From the NCBI RefSeq assembly GCF_024707545.1, contig NZ_CP062229.1, positions 7,235,501-7,299,500 on the forward strand: 64,000 nucleotides of DNA. Direction: 5' to 3'. The DNA is from Mesorhizobium onobrychidis (GTDB taxonomy: Bacteria; Pseudomonadota; Alphaproteobacteria; Rhizobiales; Rhizobiaceae). Position 1 is the stretch's first letter. Each line of letters begins with the position of its first letter. The notes beneath the pieces are model-generated. The model was not told the origin of the DNA. It searched no databases and saw only the letters and a list, made by a program, of their open reading frames with translations. The position numbers and the translations under genes are program-made. Shown here one piece after another: positions 29,124-36,867 of this stretch.

Positions 29124-29159
29124 GATTCGTGTTGGCCCTCAGACTCTTGTCACCGAGTC
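29124..29159. promoter_or_regulatory. Cluster of three GANTC (CcrM) sites upstream of gcrA
   Basis: GATTC at 29124, GACTC at 29142 and GAGTC at 29155 lie within 36 bases, 143-178 bases before the gcrA start. GANTC is the target of the cell-cycle DNA methylase CcrM, and GcrA acts at promoters with methylated GANTC. The 354-base gap between argD and gcrA holds only these and the argD leader. Confidence 0.6.
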
Positions 29160-29301
29160 AGCGCATAAGGTAATTGTAGTCGAGAAATAACTAGATTTCG
29201 TGCGGCGGACCTAATCACCCGATATATGTGGTGTCTGCCCGGCGGAAGCCGGATCGTGGAAGGATTCCGATCGCCGCACATTTCAGCAGGAGCGCGGTCT
29301 C

Positions 29302-29820
29302 ATGAATTGGACTGACGAGCGGGTCGAACTTCTTAGAAAATTGTGGTCGGAGGGACTGAGCGCCAGCCAGATCGCCGCACAGCTCGGGGGCGTCAGCCGC
29401 AATGCCGTCATCGGCAAGGTGCATCGGCTGAAACTGTCGGGCCGCGGACGCTCGACCGCCACGCCGGCACGCCAGAAGAAGAGCGTGCAAGGATCGAGCG
29501 TCCAGAAATCGGTGTCGCGGGCGGCAAGCACCGCGCGGCATATCACCACGTCGATCGGCGCGACCGCGCTGCAGGCGCAATTCGACACCGTACCGGTGGC
29601 GCGTCATTACGTCCGTCCGGTCGAGAACGTCGTCGTGCCGATCTCGCGGCATCTGCAACTCGTCGAGTTGACCGAGCGGACATGCAAATGGCCGAATGGC
29701 GATCCGCTTTCGGAAGAGTTCCATTTCTGCGGCAACGACGCGGCCGAAACCGGACCCTATTGCAAGTACCACGCTCGCATTGCGTTTCAGCCCGCTTCGG
29801 AGCGGCGGCGCAGTCGCTGA
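29302..29820 (+). CDS. gcrA: Cell-cycle regulator GcrA
   Basis: 172 residues. N-terminal helix-turn-helix MNWTDERVELLRKLWSEGLS, ASQIAAQLGGVSRNAVIGKV, HRLKLSGRGR, then a basic linker and the C-terminal zinc-binding-like part with RTCKWPNGDP, FCGNDAAETGPYCKYHARIA, which contacts RNA polymerase sigma factor in Caulobacter. GcrA directs transcription of cell-cycle genes from methylated GANTC promoters. The C-terminal cysteines are conserved. It is convergent with corA, with a GCGAATAG/CTATTCGC hairpin between them at 29824-29871. Confidence 0.94.
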   Translation: MNWTDERVELLRKLWSEGLSASQIAAQLGGVSRNAVIGKVHRLKLSGRGRSTATPARQKKSVQGSSVQKSVSRAASTARHITTSIGATALQAQFDTVPVARHYVRPVENVVVPISRHLQLVELTERTCKWPNGDPLSEEFHFCGNDAAETGPYCKYHARIAFQPASERRRSR

Positions 29821-29823
29821 ATA

Positions 29824-29871
29824 GCGAATAGCCTTTGCGAAAGGCGCAAGGTCGTTTCTTGCCCTATTCGC
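29824..29871. terminator. Bidirectional hairpin between gcrA and corA
   Basis: Eight-base arms GCGAATAG and CTATTCGC enclose a second short hairpin (CCTTTGCGAAAGG). No long T run is visible, so the terminating strength is uncertain. Confidence 0.45.
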
Positions 29872-29883
29872 CATTCGCTTCCT

Positions 29884-30891
29884 TCACAGCCAGCCGCTCT
29901 TGCGGAAGCGCCAGTAGAGAACCGAGCAGACCAAAATAATCGCTCCCAGAACGACCGGGTAGCCATATTCCATCCTAAGTTCCGGCATGTCGTTGAAGTT
30001 CATGCCGTAGATGCCTGCGAGCGCTGTCGGCACCGCCAGGATTGCAGCCCATGAGGCGAGCTTCTTGGTGATCGCCGTTTCCTGGCTCTGGCCAACCAGG
30101 AGGCTCGCCTCGAAGGCAAATGCGAGCACCTCCCGCAAGCTGTCGATCTTCTCCTGGACGGTGCGGATGTGGTCGGTGACGTCGCGGAACAGCGGGTGCA
30201 TGGCCGCATGGATCTGCGGCAGGTCGGCGCTGGTCAGCCGGCGGCAGACTTCCACCAGCGGCAGCGCGGCGTTGCGCAGGCGCAAGAGATCGCGGCGCAG
30301 CATGTAGAGCCGCTCTATGTCGGAGCCGGTCATCGGCTTCAGCAGAACCCTGTCCTCGATCGCCTCGACCTCGTCCTCGATCTGCTCGAGCACCGGCATG
30401 TAGTTGTCGACGATGAAATCGAGAATGGCATAGAGGACGAAATCCTCGCCCTTGGCTAGCGAATGCGGGCAGCTTTCCCAATGCTGGCGAACGACGGCAT
30501 AAGAAGTCGACGGACCGTGCCTGACGCTGACGATGTAGCCGGCGCCGACGAACAGATGCGTCTCGCCGAAGGTGACGCGCCTGTCGATCAGTTGAGCCGT
30601 GCGGGCAACGATGAACAACGCATCGCCATATTGCTCGATCTTCGGCCGCTGATGCGGATGCTCGGCGTCCTCGATCGCCAGATCGTGCAGGTGGAATTGC
30701 GCCTGGACGCGAAGCAACAGGTTGCGGTCCGGCTCCAGCAGGCCGATCCAGACGACATGACCTGGCTTCTTGGCCCATTCGCCAGCTTCCTCGATCGGAA
30801 TGTCGGCGACACGCCGGCCGGCGGTATAGACGCTGGAAGCGACGATGGCCGATGTCGGCGGGGCCGGCGTCAGGTTCCGAACGGTTTCCAT
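29884..30891 (-). CDS. corA: Magnesium/cobalt transporter CorA family
   Basis: 335 residues. A long soluble N-terminal domain is followed by helical LYMLRRDLLRLRNAALPLVE and LREVLAFAFEASLLVGQSQE, then two membrane helices at the very end: WAAILAVPTALAGIYGMNF with the GMN signature at the pore mouth and YPVVLGAIILVCSVLYWRF. CorA makes a pentameric Mg2+ channel. An AGGAGG site precedes the ATG. It follows phoU by 91 bases on the same strand. Confidence 0.93.
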   Translation of the reverse strand: METVRNLTPAPPTSAIVASSVYTAGRRVADIPIEEAGEWAKKPGHVVWIGLLEPDRNLLLRVQAQFHLHDLAIEDAEHPHQRPKIEQYGDALFIVARTAQLIDRRVTFGETHLFVGAGYIVSVRHGPSTSYAVVRQHWESCPHSLAKGEDFVLYAILDFIVDNYMPVLEQIEDEVEAIEDRVLLKPMTGSDIERLYMLRRDLLRLRNAALPLVEVCRRLTSADLPQIHAAMHPLFRDVTDHIRTVQEKIDSLREVLAFAFEASLLVGQSQETAITKKLASWAAILAVPTALAGIYGMNFNDMPELRMEYGYPVVLGAIILVCSVLYWRFRKSGWL

Positions 30892-30982
30892 CGCTACCTC
30901 CTGGAGGCATGGCCTCGGGTCAGGATCAGGAACGTTCGGTAAAGCTTAGCCTAAATCAGCAATGGGTTCGAGAGGCAGCCGT

Positions 30983-31708
30983 TCACTTCGCCGGTAGCGT
31001 TGCGGGAAGCACAATCTTGTCTGTCTTGTCGCCCTTCGGCCGCTCGGCCGGCATCTGGTCGCCGGTGACGATGTAGTAGATCGTCTCGGCGATATTGGTG
31101 GCGTGATCGCCGATCCGCTCGATATTCTTGGCGCAAAACAGCAGGTGCGTGCAAGGCGTGATGTTGCGCGGATCTTCCATCATGTATGTCAGCAACTCGC
31201 GAAACAGCGAGGTGTACACGGCGTCGATCTGATCATCGCGATCACGCACGAAGCCGATCTTTTCCACCGAGCGCGACGCGTAGACGTCGAGCACTTCCTT
31301 GAGCTGCGTCAACGCCAGGTCGGCCAAGGCCTCAATGCCACGGAACAGGCTGGTCGGCTGGCGCCCTTCTATGACGGCAACCACGCGCTTGGCGACATTC
31401 TTGCCGAGGTCGCCGACCCGTTCGAGGTCCGCCGAGATGCGGATCGCGCCGACGATCTCGCGCAAATCCGTCGCCATCGGCTGGCGCTTGGCGATGATGA
31501 TGATCGCCTTGTCGTCGATCTCGCGCTGCCCTTCGTCCAGAACGGCATCGTCACGGATGACTTTCTGGGCAAGGCCGGGGTCGGCGTTGACCAGGGCCGC
31601 GATCGCCTGTTCGACCATGCGTTCGGCATGCCCGCCCATCGCGGCGATGCGCTTCGACAGATATTTCAGCTCCTCGTCATAGGCGCTGACGATGTGCACG
31701 GACTGCAT
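30983..31708 (-). CDS. phoU: Phosphate signalling complex protein PhoU
   Basis: 241 residues, two copies of a three-helix bundle with the PhoU metal motifs (AERMVEQAIAALVN, DLERVGDLGKNVAKRVVAV and NIERIGDHATNIAETIYYIV). It links the Pst transporter to the PhoR kinase and helps keep PhoB off when phosphate is plentiful. It lies downstream of phoR and upstream of corA; the pst genes and phoB are not in the window. Confidence 0.95.
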   Translation of the reverse strand: MQSVHIVSAYDEELKYLSKRIAAMGGHAERMVEQAIAALVNADPGLAQKVIRDDAVLDEGQREIDDKAIIIIAKRQPMATDLREIVGAIRISADLERVGDLGKNVAKRVVAVIEGRQPTSLFRGIEALADLALTQLKEVLDVYASRSVEKIGFVRDRDDQIDAVYTSLFRELLTYMMEDPRNITPCTHLLFCAKNIERIGDHATNIAETIYYIVTGDQMPAERPKGDKTDKIVLPATLPAK

Positions 31709-31796
31709 GGAGATGCCTTCCCGGGGTCTTCTGGTCCGAGTCGTTTCCTCGAATCCCCGCTGATACGCTAGCCGGATGACAGAAAAAAGAAACCGT

Positions 31797-31899
31797 TAGA
31801 GCGACGTGCGTCCACTTGGACACAGAGTACGCTCTAAGTCCCTTATCCACGCATCCGGCTGTCCTAAAATCTTCCGGTTTTCGGGCCGACGCGTTCTTA
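31797..31899. repeat. Dispersed palindromic repeat, copy B
   Basis: Starts TTAGAGCGACGTGCGTCCA, continues with TTGGACACAGA and TACGCTCTAA and ends with CTTCCGGTTTTCGGGCCGA. The arrangement is the same as copy C at 33.25 kb: a GAGCG/CGCTC palindrome, then a CCGAAAA-type palindrome. Copy B is more diverged. It lies between phoR and phoU and overlaps the phoR stop region by a few bases. Confidence 0.75.
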
Positions 31900-33183
31900 G
31901 GTAGTGAGGCGTCCGTGCGCTGGCAAATGCACCGTGAAAGCTGCGCCCTTGCCGACCTCCGACTTGATTGAGAGCCTGGCGTTGTGGCGCGTCAGGATAT
32001 GCTTGACGATGGACAGGCCAAGCCCGGTGCCTTTCTGGGTCCGGCTGTTTTCGACATCGACGCGGTAGAAGCGTTCGGTGATGCGCGGGATGTGCTCCTC
32101 GGGAATGCCGGGACCGAAGTCCCGGATGGTGACGTCAATGCCCGGTTCGGGACCGTCATCGCTATGAGCAATCGTCACCACGACACGTCCACCCGACTGT
32201 CCGTATTTGCAGGCGTTTTCCAGCAGATTCTCGAAAACCTGGAAAAGTTCATCGCGGTCCCCCGGCACATTGAGCGGCCCTTCCGCGAAATCCCGCTCGA
32301 TGGCAACGCCGTTTTCCCTGGCAAGCGGCCCCAGCGAGTCGATGACGCTGTCGAGGGTCTGGCGGAGATCGACCTCGGTTCCCGGCTTCAGATAAGGTTT
32401 CATTTCCAGTCGCGACAGCGACAGCAGGTCGTCGATCAGGCGCGCCATGCGGCCGGTCTGGTTCTGCATGATCTGCAGGAACTGCTCGCGCGCCGCCGGG
32501 TCGTTGCGGGCCGGGCCGCGCAGCGTCTCGATGAAACCGGAGATCGAGGCGAGCGGGGTGCGCAGTTCATGGCTGGCATTGGCGATGAAGTCGGCCCGCA
32601 TCCGGTCGATGCGTCGCGCCTCGCTCTGGTCCTTGAAGACCAGCACATAGAGGTCGGTGCCGTGACCGACCGAAGACGCACTCACCCGATAGGCCCGTTC
32701 GACCGGCAGCTTTTCGGTATAGTCAACGACATCCGAAGCGGCGGCGCCCGATAAAATACTGTCCAGCAAGGCCTGCATCTCGGGCGCCCGGAATTTCAGC
32801 GACAGCAACATGCCCGGTGCGATGCCGCCGAAGGCGGCGAAGGCGGCGGCGTTGGCATGGACGATCGTGGCGGTGCGATCGAAGATGATCAGCGGATCGG
32901 CAACGGCGGCCGCCAGATATTCTCCCGACAGCTGTTGTAGCCCGCCCGCCTCGATCGCCGCGGCATCCTCAGCGGACTGGCGCGCAACGCCGGCCGGCAG
33001 CATCGCGGCGGCAAGCAGCAGCACGGCACATGCCAGCAGCACCACATAGCCGGTCACGTCTGCGAAACCATAGACCGTCAGGACCGCGACGATGCCGGCC
33101 GCCAGCAGCAAGCGGCTGTTCCACAACCGGGTGGCGACCAGTTGCGCTGTGCTTCGCTGTTCTGTGCCGCCCATGTCAGCCAT
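31897..33183 (-). CDS. phoR: Phosphate regulon sensor histidine kinase PhoR
   Basis: 428 residues. Two N-terminal membrane helices (LLLAAGIVAVLTVYGFADV and GYVVLLACAVLLLAAAML) are followed by a PAS domain (AAAVADPLIIFDRTATIVHA), the HisKA motif IANASHELRTPLASISGFIE with His205, and the ATPase domain with ENACKYG, DFGPGIPEEHIPRITERF and TGLGLSIVKHIL. It senses phosphate status through PhoU/Pst and phosphorylates PhoB. The start region carries a tandem 10-base duplication (ATGGCTGACA twice) that moves the reading-frame ATG 19 bases from the ribosome site. The name rests on the adjacent phoU. Confidence 0.9.
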   Translation of the reverse strand: MADMGGTEQRSTAQLVATRLWNSRLLLAAGIVAVLTVYGFADVTGYVVLLACAVLLLAAAMLPAGVARQSAEDAAAIEAGGLQQLSGEYLAAAVADPLIIFDRTATIVHANAAAFAAFGGIAPGMLLSLKFRAPEMQALLDSILSGAAASDVVDYTEKLPVERAYRVSASSVGHGTDLYVLVFKDQSEARRIDRMRADFIANASHELRTPLASISGFIETLRGPARNDPAAREQFLQIMQNQTGRMARLIDDLLSLSRLEMKPYLKPGTEVDLRQTLDSVIDSLGPLARENGVAIERDFAEGPLNVPGDRDELFQVFENLLENACKYGQSGGRVVVTIAHSDDGPEPGIDVTIRDFGPGIPEEHIPRITERFYRVDVENSRTQKGTGLGLSIVKHILTRHNARLSIKSEVGKGAAFTVHLPAHGRLTT

Positions 33184-33202
33184 TGTCAGCCATTCGCGCG
33201 CA

Positions 33203-33209
33203 CTCCTCC
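33203..33209 (-). promoter_or_regulatory. Ribosome site of phoR, unusual spacing
   Basis: On the minus strand GGAGGAG lies 9 bases before an ATG at 33193, which opens only a five-codon frame (M-A-D-N-G-stop). The in-frame ATG at 33183 is 19 bases from the site. The stop of the short frame overlaps the phoR start region, so phoR could depend on re-initiation. Confidence 0.5.
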
Positions 33210-33250
33210 ACCCGGTCCGGCCGGGTGCAAACTTCCCGCTGGACCGGCGC

Positions 33251-33357
33251 TAGAGCGCCGTGCGTCCAATTGGACGCACAGAGGACGCTCTACCACTGTT
33301 AATCTGCTGCATCGTTCTTTCCGAAAACGATTCCGATTTTCGGGCCGATGCAGTAAG
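33251..33357. repeat. Dispersed palindromic repeat, copy C
   Basis: TAGAGCGCCGTGCGTCCAAT TGGACGCACAGAGGACGCTC forms the first palindrome (GTGCGTCCA/TGGACGCAC). After a GTTAATCTGCTGCATCG spacer comes TTTCCGAAAACGATTCCGAT with its partner TTTTCGGGCCGATGCAG. It is clearly the same element as copy B and shares its second half with copy A. It lies between divergent phoR and ppk2. Confidence 0.85.
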
Positions 33358-33400
33358 GCTCCCAATAGCATGAGTCCGGAAACTGGAAAGGTTCGTCTCG

Positions 33401-34309
33401 ATGAAAAACCCCAAGGAAGATGCCGCCGCGCCCGTTCCAGGTCCGCTGAAGATCCGCATCGACGGCAAGGAGCGCGAGTTCGACATCGAGGATCCAAAGC
33501 TTCCGGACTGGGTCGAAGACAACAAGCTGAGCGCCGGCGGCTACCCCTACGACAAGAAAATGAAAAGCGACGAGTATGACGAGACGCTCGAGCGGCTGCA
33601 GATCGAGCTGGTCAAGGCGCAGGCATGGCTGCAATCGACGGGCAAGCGGGTGATGTCGCTGTTCGAAGGACGCGATGCCGCAGGCAAGGGCGGCACGATC
33701 TTCGCGCTGCGCCAGTACATGAACCCCAGGACAGCGCGCAACGTAGCGCTGACCAAGCCTAGCCCAACCGAACTCGGGCAATGGTATTTTCAGCGCTATG
33801 TCGCGCACTTCCCGACATCCGGCGAGTTCGTCACCTTCGACCGCTCCTGGTATAATCGCGCCGGCGTCGAGCCGGTCATGAGCTTCTGCACGCCGGAGCA
33901 GCACCAGAAATTCCTGGACGAGACGCCGTATTTTGAACGGATGATCTGCAACGAGGGCATCCATTTCTTCAAGTTCTGGCTAAACATCGGTCGGGAAACA
34001 CAGCTTGAGCGATTTCACGATCGCCGCTGGAGTCCTTTGAAGAGCTGGAAATTCTCGCCGATCGACATTGCCGGCATCACCAAATGGGACGACTACACCA
34101 AGGCGCGCGATCTCATGTTCGCACGCACGCACGAGGAATTCGCGCCCTGGATCATCGTGCGTGCCAACGACAAGCAGCGCGCGCGACTTGCCATCATCCG
34201 GCGCATCCTGTTGTCGCTTCCCTATGACGGCCGCGATCTCGACGCCATCGGCAAGGAAGACAAGAAGATCATCGGGGAAGGGCCTTCGTTCCTGGGAATA
34301 CAGGCCTGA
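33401..34309 (+). CDS. ppk2: Polyphosphate kinase 2 family protein
   Basis: 302 residues, one PPK2 domain. Walker A is [18 protein letters not shown], the lid module begins [14 protein letters not shown] and Walker B is [15 protein letters not shown]. The family uses polyphosphate to phosphorylate nucleoside diphosphates or the reverse. A single-domain protein of this length is class I. The charged N-terminal 70 residues are typical. It is divergent from phoR, suggesting phosphate storage controlled with phosphate sensing. An inverted GTGCCGCGC/GCGCGGCAC hairpin follows. Confidence 0.93.
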   Translation: MKNPKEDAAAPVPGPLKIRIDGKEREFDIEDPKLPDWVEDNKLSAGGYPYDKKMKSDEYDETLERLQIELVKAQAWLQSTGKRVMSLFEGRDAAGKGGTIFALRQYMNPRTARNVALTKPSPTELGQWYFQRYVAHFPTSGEFVTFDRSWYNRAGVEPVMSFCTPEQHQKFLDETPYFERMICNEGIHFFKFWLNIGRETQLERFHDRRWSPLKSWKFSPIDIAGITKWDDYTKARDLMFARTHEEFAPWIIVRANDKQRARLAIIRRILLSLPYDGRDLDAIGKEDKKIIGEGPSFLGIQA

Positions 34310-34312
34310 AGA

Positions 34313-34342
34313 GTGCCGCGCGCCCCCAAGGACGCGCGGCAC
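34313..34342. terminator. Hairpin between convergent ppk2 and crotonase genes
   Basis: Nine-base-pair stem GTGCCGCGC/GCGCGGCAC just after the ppk2 stop. No T run on either side, so it may act as a bidirectional weak terminator. Confidence 0.5.
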
Positions 34343-34379
34343 GATTCCAGATGTTCCTGTCATTCTGCCGAATGACTTC

Positions 34380-35126
34380 TCATGCCGCCAGCCGAGCAAT
34401 CCGCTGCAGCCGCCGCAGCGTGGTATCGTCCTGTAAAGCCTGCTGAAACAGCGAAATCTCCTGGTCAATGCGATCGCAGAGCGCGCCTGTGTCGCCCTTG
34501 AGCAGGTCGCGCGTCTGCAGCAGTGCGGCGACCGGCTTCTTGGCGAGTTGCCTGGCTCTGCCAAGTGCGGCTTCCTCGACATCGCCCACCACGATCTCCG
34601 TGACCAGGCCAAGCAACCTGGCGTCCTCGGCACTGAGCGTGTCGCCCAGGCAGAAGAAGCGGAAAGCGCCGGCATAACCGAGTTTCTGCGGCGCCAGGAT
34701 GCTGGTCGCCGCGTCCGGCACGAGGCCGAAATCGACGAACGGCACCCGGAACGTGCTTTCATCAGATGCGATCACCATGTCGCAATGGAACAGGATGGTG
34801 CAGCCGACGCCGACGGCGTCGCCATCGACACAGGCAAGGACCGGTTTCGGGAACGTCGCCAATGTGCGGAACATGTCGGTGACGGCGGCGATCAATCGTT
34901 GATGCTTGGTGGCGTCGAGGAATTCGGAAAAATCGCCGCCGAGGCAGAAGCAGCCGGCGAGGCCGCGCAGCACCACGACGCGCACATCATCGTCGATTGC
35001 GGCTTCGTGGAAGATCTTGGCCAGGCTTTCATAAGCTCGCCCGTCCAGCACGGGTCGGCCGTCTTCCGACGACACCGTGACAATCAGGGTATGATTCCGA
35101 AACTCTGTTTGCGGGTGGATGTTCAT
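34380..35126 (-). CDS. Crotonase family protein, enoyl-CoA isomerase type, in the luxI operon
   Basis: 248 residues of crotonase fold. The oxyanion-hole regions GLAGCFCLGGDFSEFLDA and DGDAVGVGCTILFHCD are recognisable. Aligned by eye with enoyl-CoA hydratase, the first catalytic Glu (GGGCEL) is Thr here (GVGCTI) and the second (PEILLG) is Phe (PFVDFG). The Asp in GLVPDAATS lies where PaaG-type enoyl-CoA isomerases have theirs. So it more likely shifts a double bond than adds water. Its ATG is 16 bases after the luxI stop with a GGAG site inside that gap, so it is translated from the luxI mRNA. It may supply or edit the acyl chain of the signal. Confidence 0.85.
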   Translation of the reverse strand: MNIHPQTEFRNHTLIVTVSSEDGRPVLDGRAYESLAKIFHEAAIDDDVRVVVLRGLAGCFCLGGDFSEFLDATKHQRLIAAVTDMFRTLATFPKPVLACVDGDAVGVGCTILFHCDMVIASDESTFRVPFVDFGLVPDAATSILAPQKLGYAGAFRFFCLGDTLSAEDARLLGLVTEIVVGDVEEAALGRARQLAKKPVAALLQTRDLLKGDTGALCDRIDQEISLFQQALQDDTTLRRLQRIARLAA

Positions 35127-35141
35127 GGCTGTCTCCAATTC

Positions 35142-35780
35142 TCACGAGGCCTGCCTCATTCCGAGCCTGTCGGGATATCCCCTGGCCAGCACCGGCGCGA
35201 AATGACTGCGACGCGAACGCACCACCTCAAGCGTATGCTCGTTGAAGGTGAGCAGTGTGGCGACGACCTGCTGGTTGCCATAGGTGCGCTGGTAGCCAAG
35301 CGGCTTCGCCAGGAAGTGCAACTGCAGCGCCCGCAGGACCCACATCGGCTCGAACTCGATGATCACCTGGTTGACGTTCCGCTTCAGCCCCCACTCGACG
35401 AAGCCGGCAATGAGCTCGGTGCCGACCGTCGAGACGCCGCGCTTGCCGTCACGAAATCCCGGCGCCACCGCGTAGCGGGTCAGTTCCCAAACGTTCGGGC
35501 CGGACGGTGGCGTCCCTTCATAGAGGTCCGCCAGCACCTCGGTCAGAAGATGCGCCCGCGTTGTCGGCAACATCCGCTGATAACCGGCGAGCTCGCCATT
35601 GCGGACGACGAGCTGATGCACCGCCTCGTCATGGTCGAACTGATCGATCTCAAGGCCATCGGGGCGCTGCAGGTCGGTCCACCCCATCTCCTCGACGAAA
35701 ATCTTGTAGCGCAATCGATGGACGGCCTCCCAAAGGTCGGGACGTTCCATAAGTTCCTGTGTGGTAAGGGAAAAAAGCAT
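35142..35780 (-). CDS. Acyl-homoserine-lactone synthase (LuxI family)
   Basis: 212 residues. The invariant residues of the family appear in order: Arg, Phe and Trp in RYKIFVEEMGW, the acidic pair in IDQFDHDEA, Arg in GYQRMLPT, and Glu and Arg in WELTRYAV. The C-terminal acyl-chain pocket includes FVEWGLKRNVNQVIIEFEP. It makes an acyl-homoserine lactone from S-adenosylmethionine and an acyl-carrier substrate; chain type cannot be told. It lies between luxR and the crotonase gene on the same strand. AGGAGACGGCAG precedes the ATG. A lux-box-like palindrome lies 54 bases upstream. Confidence 0.95.
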   Translation of the reverse strand: MLFSLTTQELMERPDLWEAVHRLRYKIFVEEMGWTDLQRPDGLEIDQFDHDEAVHQLVVRNGELAGYQRMLPTTRAHLLTEVLADLYEGTPPSGPNVWELTRYAVAPGFRDGKRGVSTVGTELIAGFVEWGLKRNVNQVIIEFEPMWVLRALQLHFLAKPLGYQRTYGNQQVVATLLTFNEHTLEVVRSRRSHFAPVLARGYPDRLGMRQAS

Positions 35781-35833
35781 CTGCCGTCTCCTAGGTTCAA
35801 TAGGAAGATACGGCCGGGCTGTCCCGAGAAAAT

Positions 35834-35847
35834 TACGCGATCACGTA
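35834..35847. promoter_or_regulatory. Candidate lux box upstream of luxI
   Basis: TACGCGATCACGTA is an inverted repeat with one mismatched pair, centred 60 bases before the luxI start codon. LuxR-type regulators bind such elements of about 18-20 bases overlapping the -35 region. The flanks are not symmetrical, so the assignment is tentative. Confidence 0.5.
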
Positions 35848-35877
35848 GGCAAGAATTTCTAGGCCGGCACGGCCGAG

Positions 35878-36609
35878 CTAGCTAATATAGCCGCGCCTTA
35901 TCGCTTCCGCGACCGCCTGCACCCGGTTGACGGCACCGAGTTTGCTTTTGGCGTTAAGAAGGTGTTTCTCTGACGTGTGTTCCGAAATGCCGAGAATCTG
36001 TGAAATCTCCCATTCGGACTTGCCGACGGCGGCCCATTGCATGCATTCGCGCTCACGCGGCGTCAGTTCGACGTGGTCGATGGTCTGGGCCGCCATCGTG
36101 TGGAGTTGCATGGCACGGCCGATCGCATAGGTCGCGGCCAGCGACACCAGTCCGAAATCGGCGCCAGACAATTCGACGGCTTCGCCGCCGAGCGACACCA
36201 TGACGATCTGGCCATCGAGCGTGACCAGCGGGAAGGCCAAACCGTCGCGCAGCTTGAATTCGCCGGCGTCGCCCATCACTTCGCCGCTGCTCTTGTCGAT
36301 GCGGATGCTCTGGGACGCCTCCCGCCACTGGAACGGCGCCTGAAGCTGCTTCATGTGGCTGACGACGGGGTCGTGGTCGACATAGTTGCGCGCCACATAG
36401 CGCTCCAGCCATTCTCCCGGCCACTCGCAAAGCAGCACATGGTCCTTTTGCTGGCCTCTTGGCGTGCCCGGTTGCGGAACCGTTCCGGCCATCAGCGCAG
36501 TCAGGCCGAACTCCGAGGTTATGCCAAGCAGCTTTTCGCAGACTGCGGCCGCCGTATTGGCGTGCTGCAGCTGATCTATGAATTCCAGTGTACGATCGAA
36601 GTGGCCCAT
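35878..36609 (-). CDS. LuxR family quorum-sensing regulator
   Basis: 243 residues. The autoinducer domain carries the family residues Trp and Tyr (WLERYVARNY), Asp and Pro (VDHDPVV), and Trp (PFQWREA). The C-terminal helix-turn-helix reads LTPRERECMQWAAVGKSEWE, ISQILGISEHTSEKHLLNAK. It should bind the signal made by the downstream synthase and activate its gene. It lies 97 bases upstream of luxI, both reading leftward. The intergenic region upstream (36610-36867) shows no other ORF. Confidence 0.94.
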   Translation of the reverse strand: MGHFDRTLEFIDQLQHANTAAAVCEKLLGITSEFGLTALMAGTVPQPGTPRGQQKDHVLLCEWPGEWLERYVARNYVDHDPVVSHMKQLQAPFQWREASQSIRIDKSSGEVMGDAGEFKLRDGLAFPLVTLDGQIVMVSLGGEAVELSGADFGLVSLAATYAIGRAMQLHTMAAQTIDHVELTPRERECMQWAAVGKSEWEISQILGISEHTSEKHLLNAKSKLGAVNRVQAVAEAIRRGYIS

Positions 36610-36867
36610 CGCAACATCTACCCCATGTTGCCTTCCGCGTTGAGATCAACGGTCCAGTGCTGACCTGCACTTTGGCATCGACCCCGGATTACAAACCTGC
36701 TCCTCTCTGTTTGCAGCGCCTTGCAGCTACCCTCCAGCCGACGCCACACATGTTTGCAAGCTCGCTGAAGCATAACCCTAAATCGGCGTGATGAAATCAA
36801 AAACCGTTGTGCCTGTGTCATTTTCGTACCAAAAGCCACATTGGACAGGACAGGGCGGAGCTCGATC

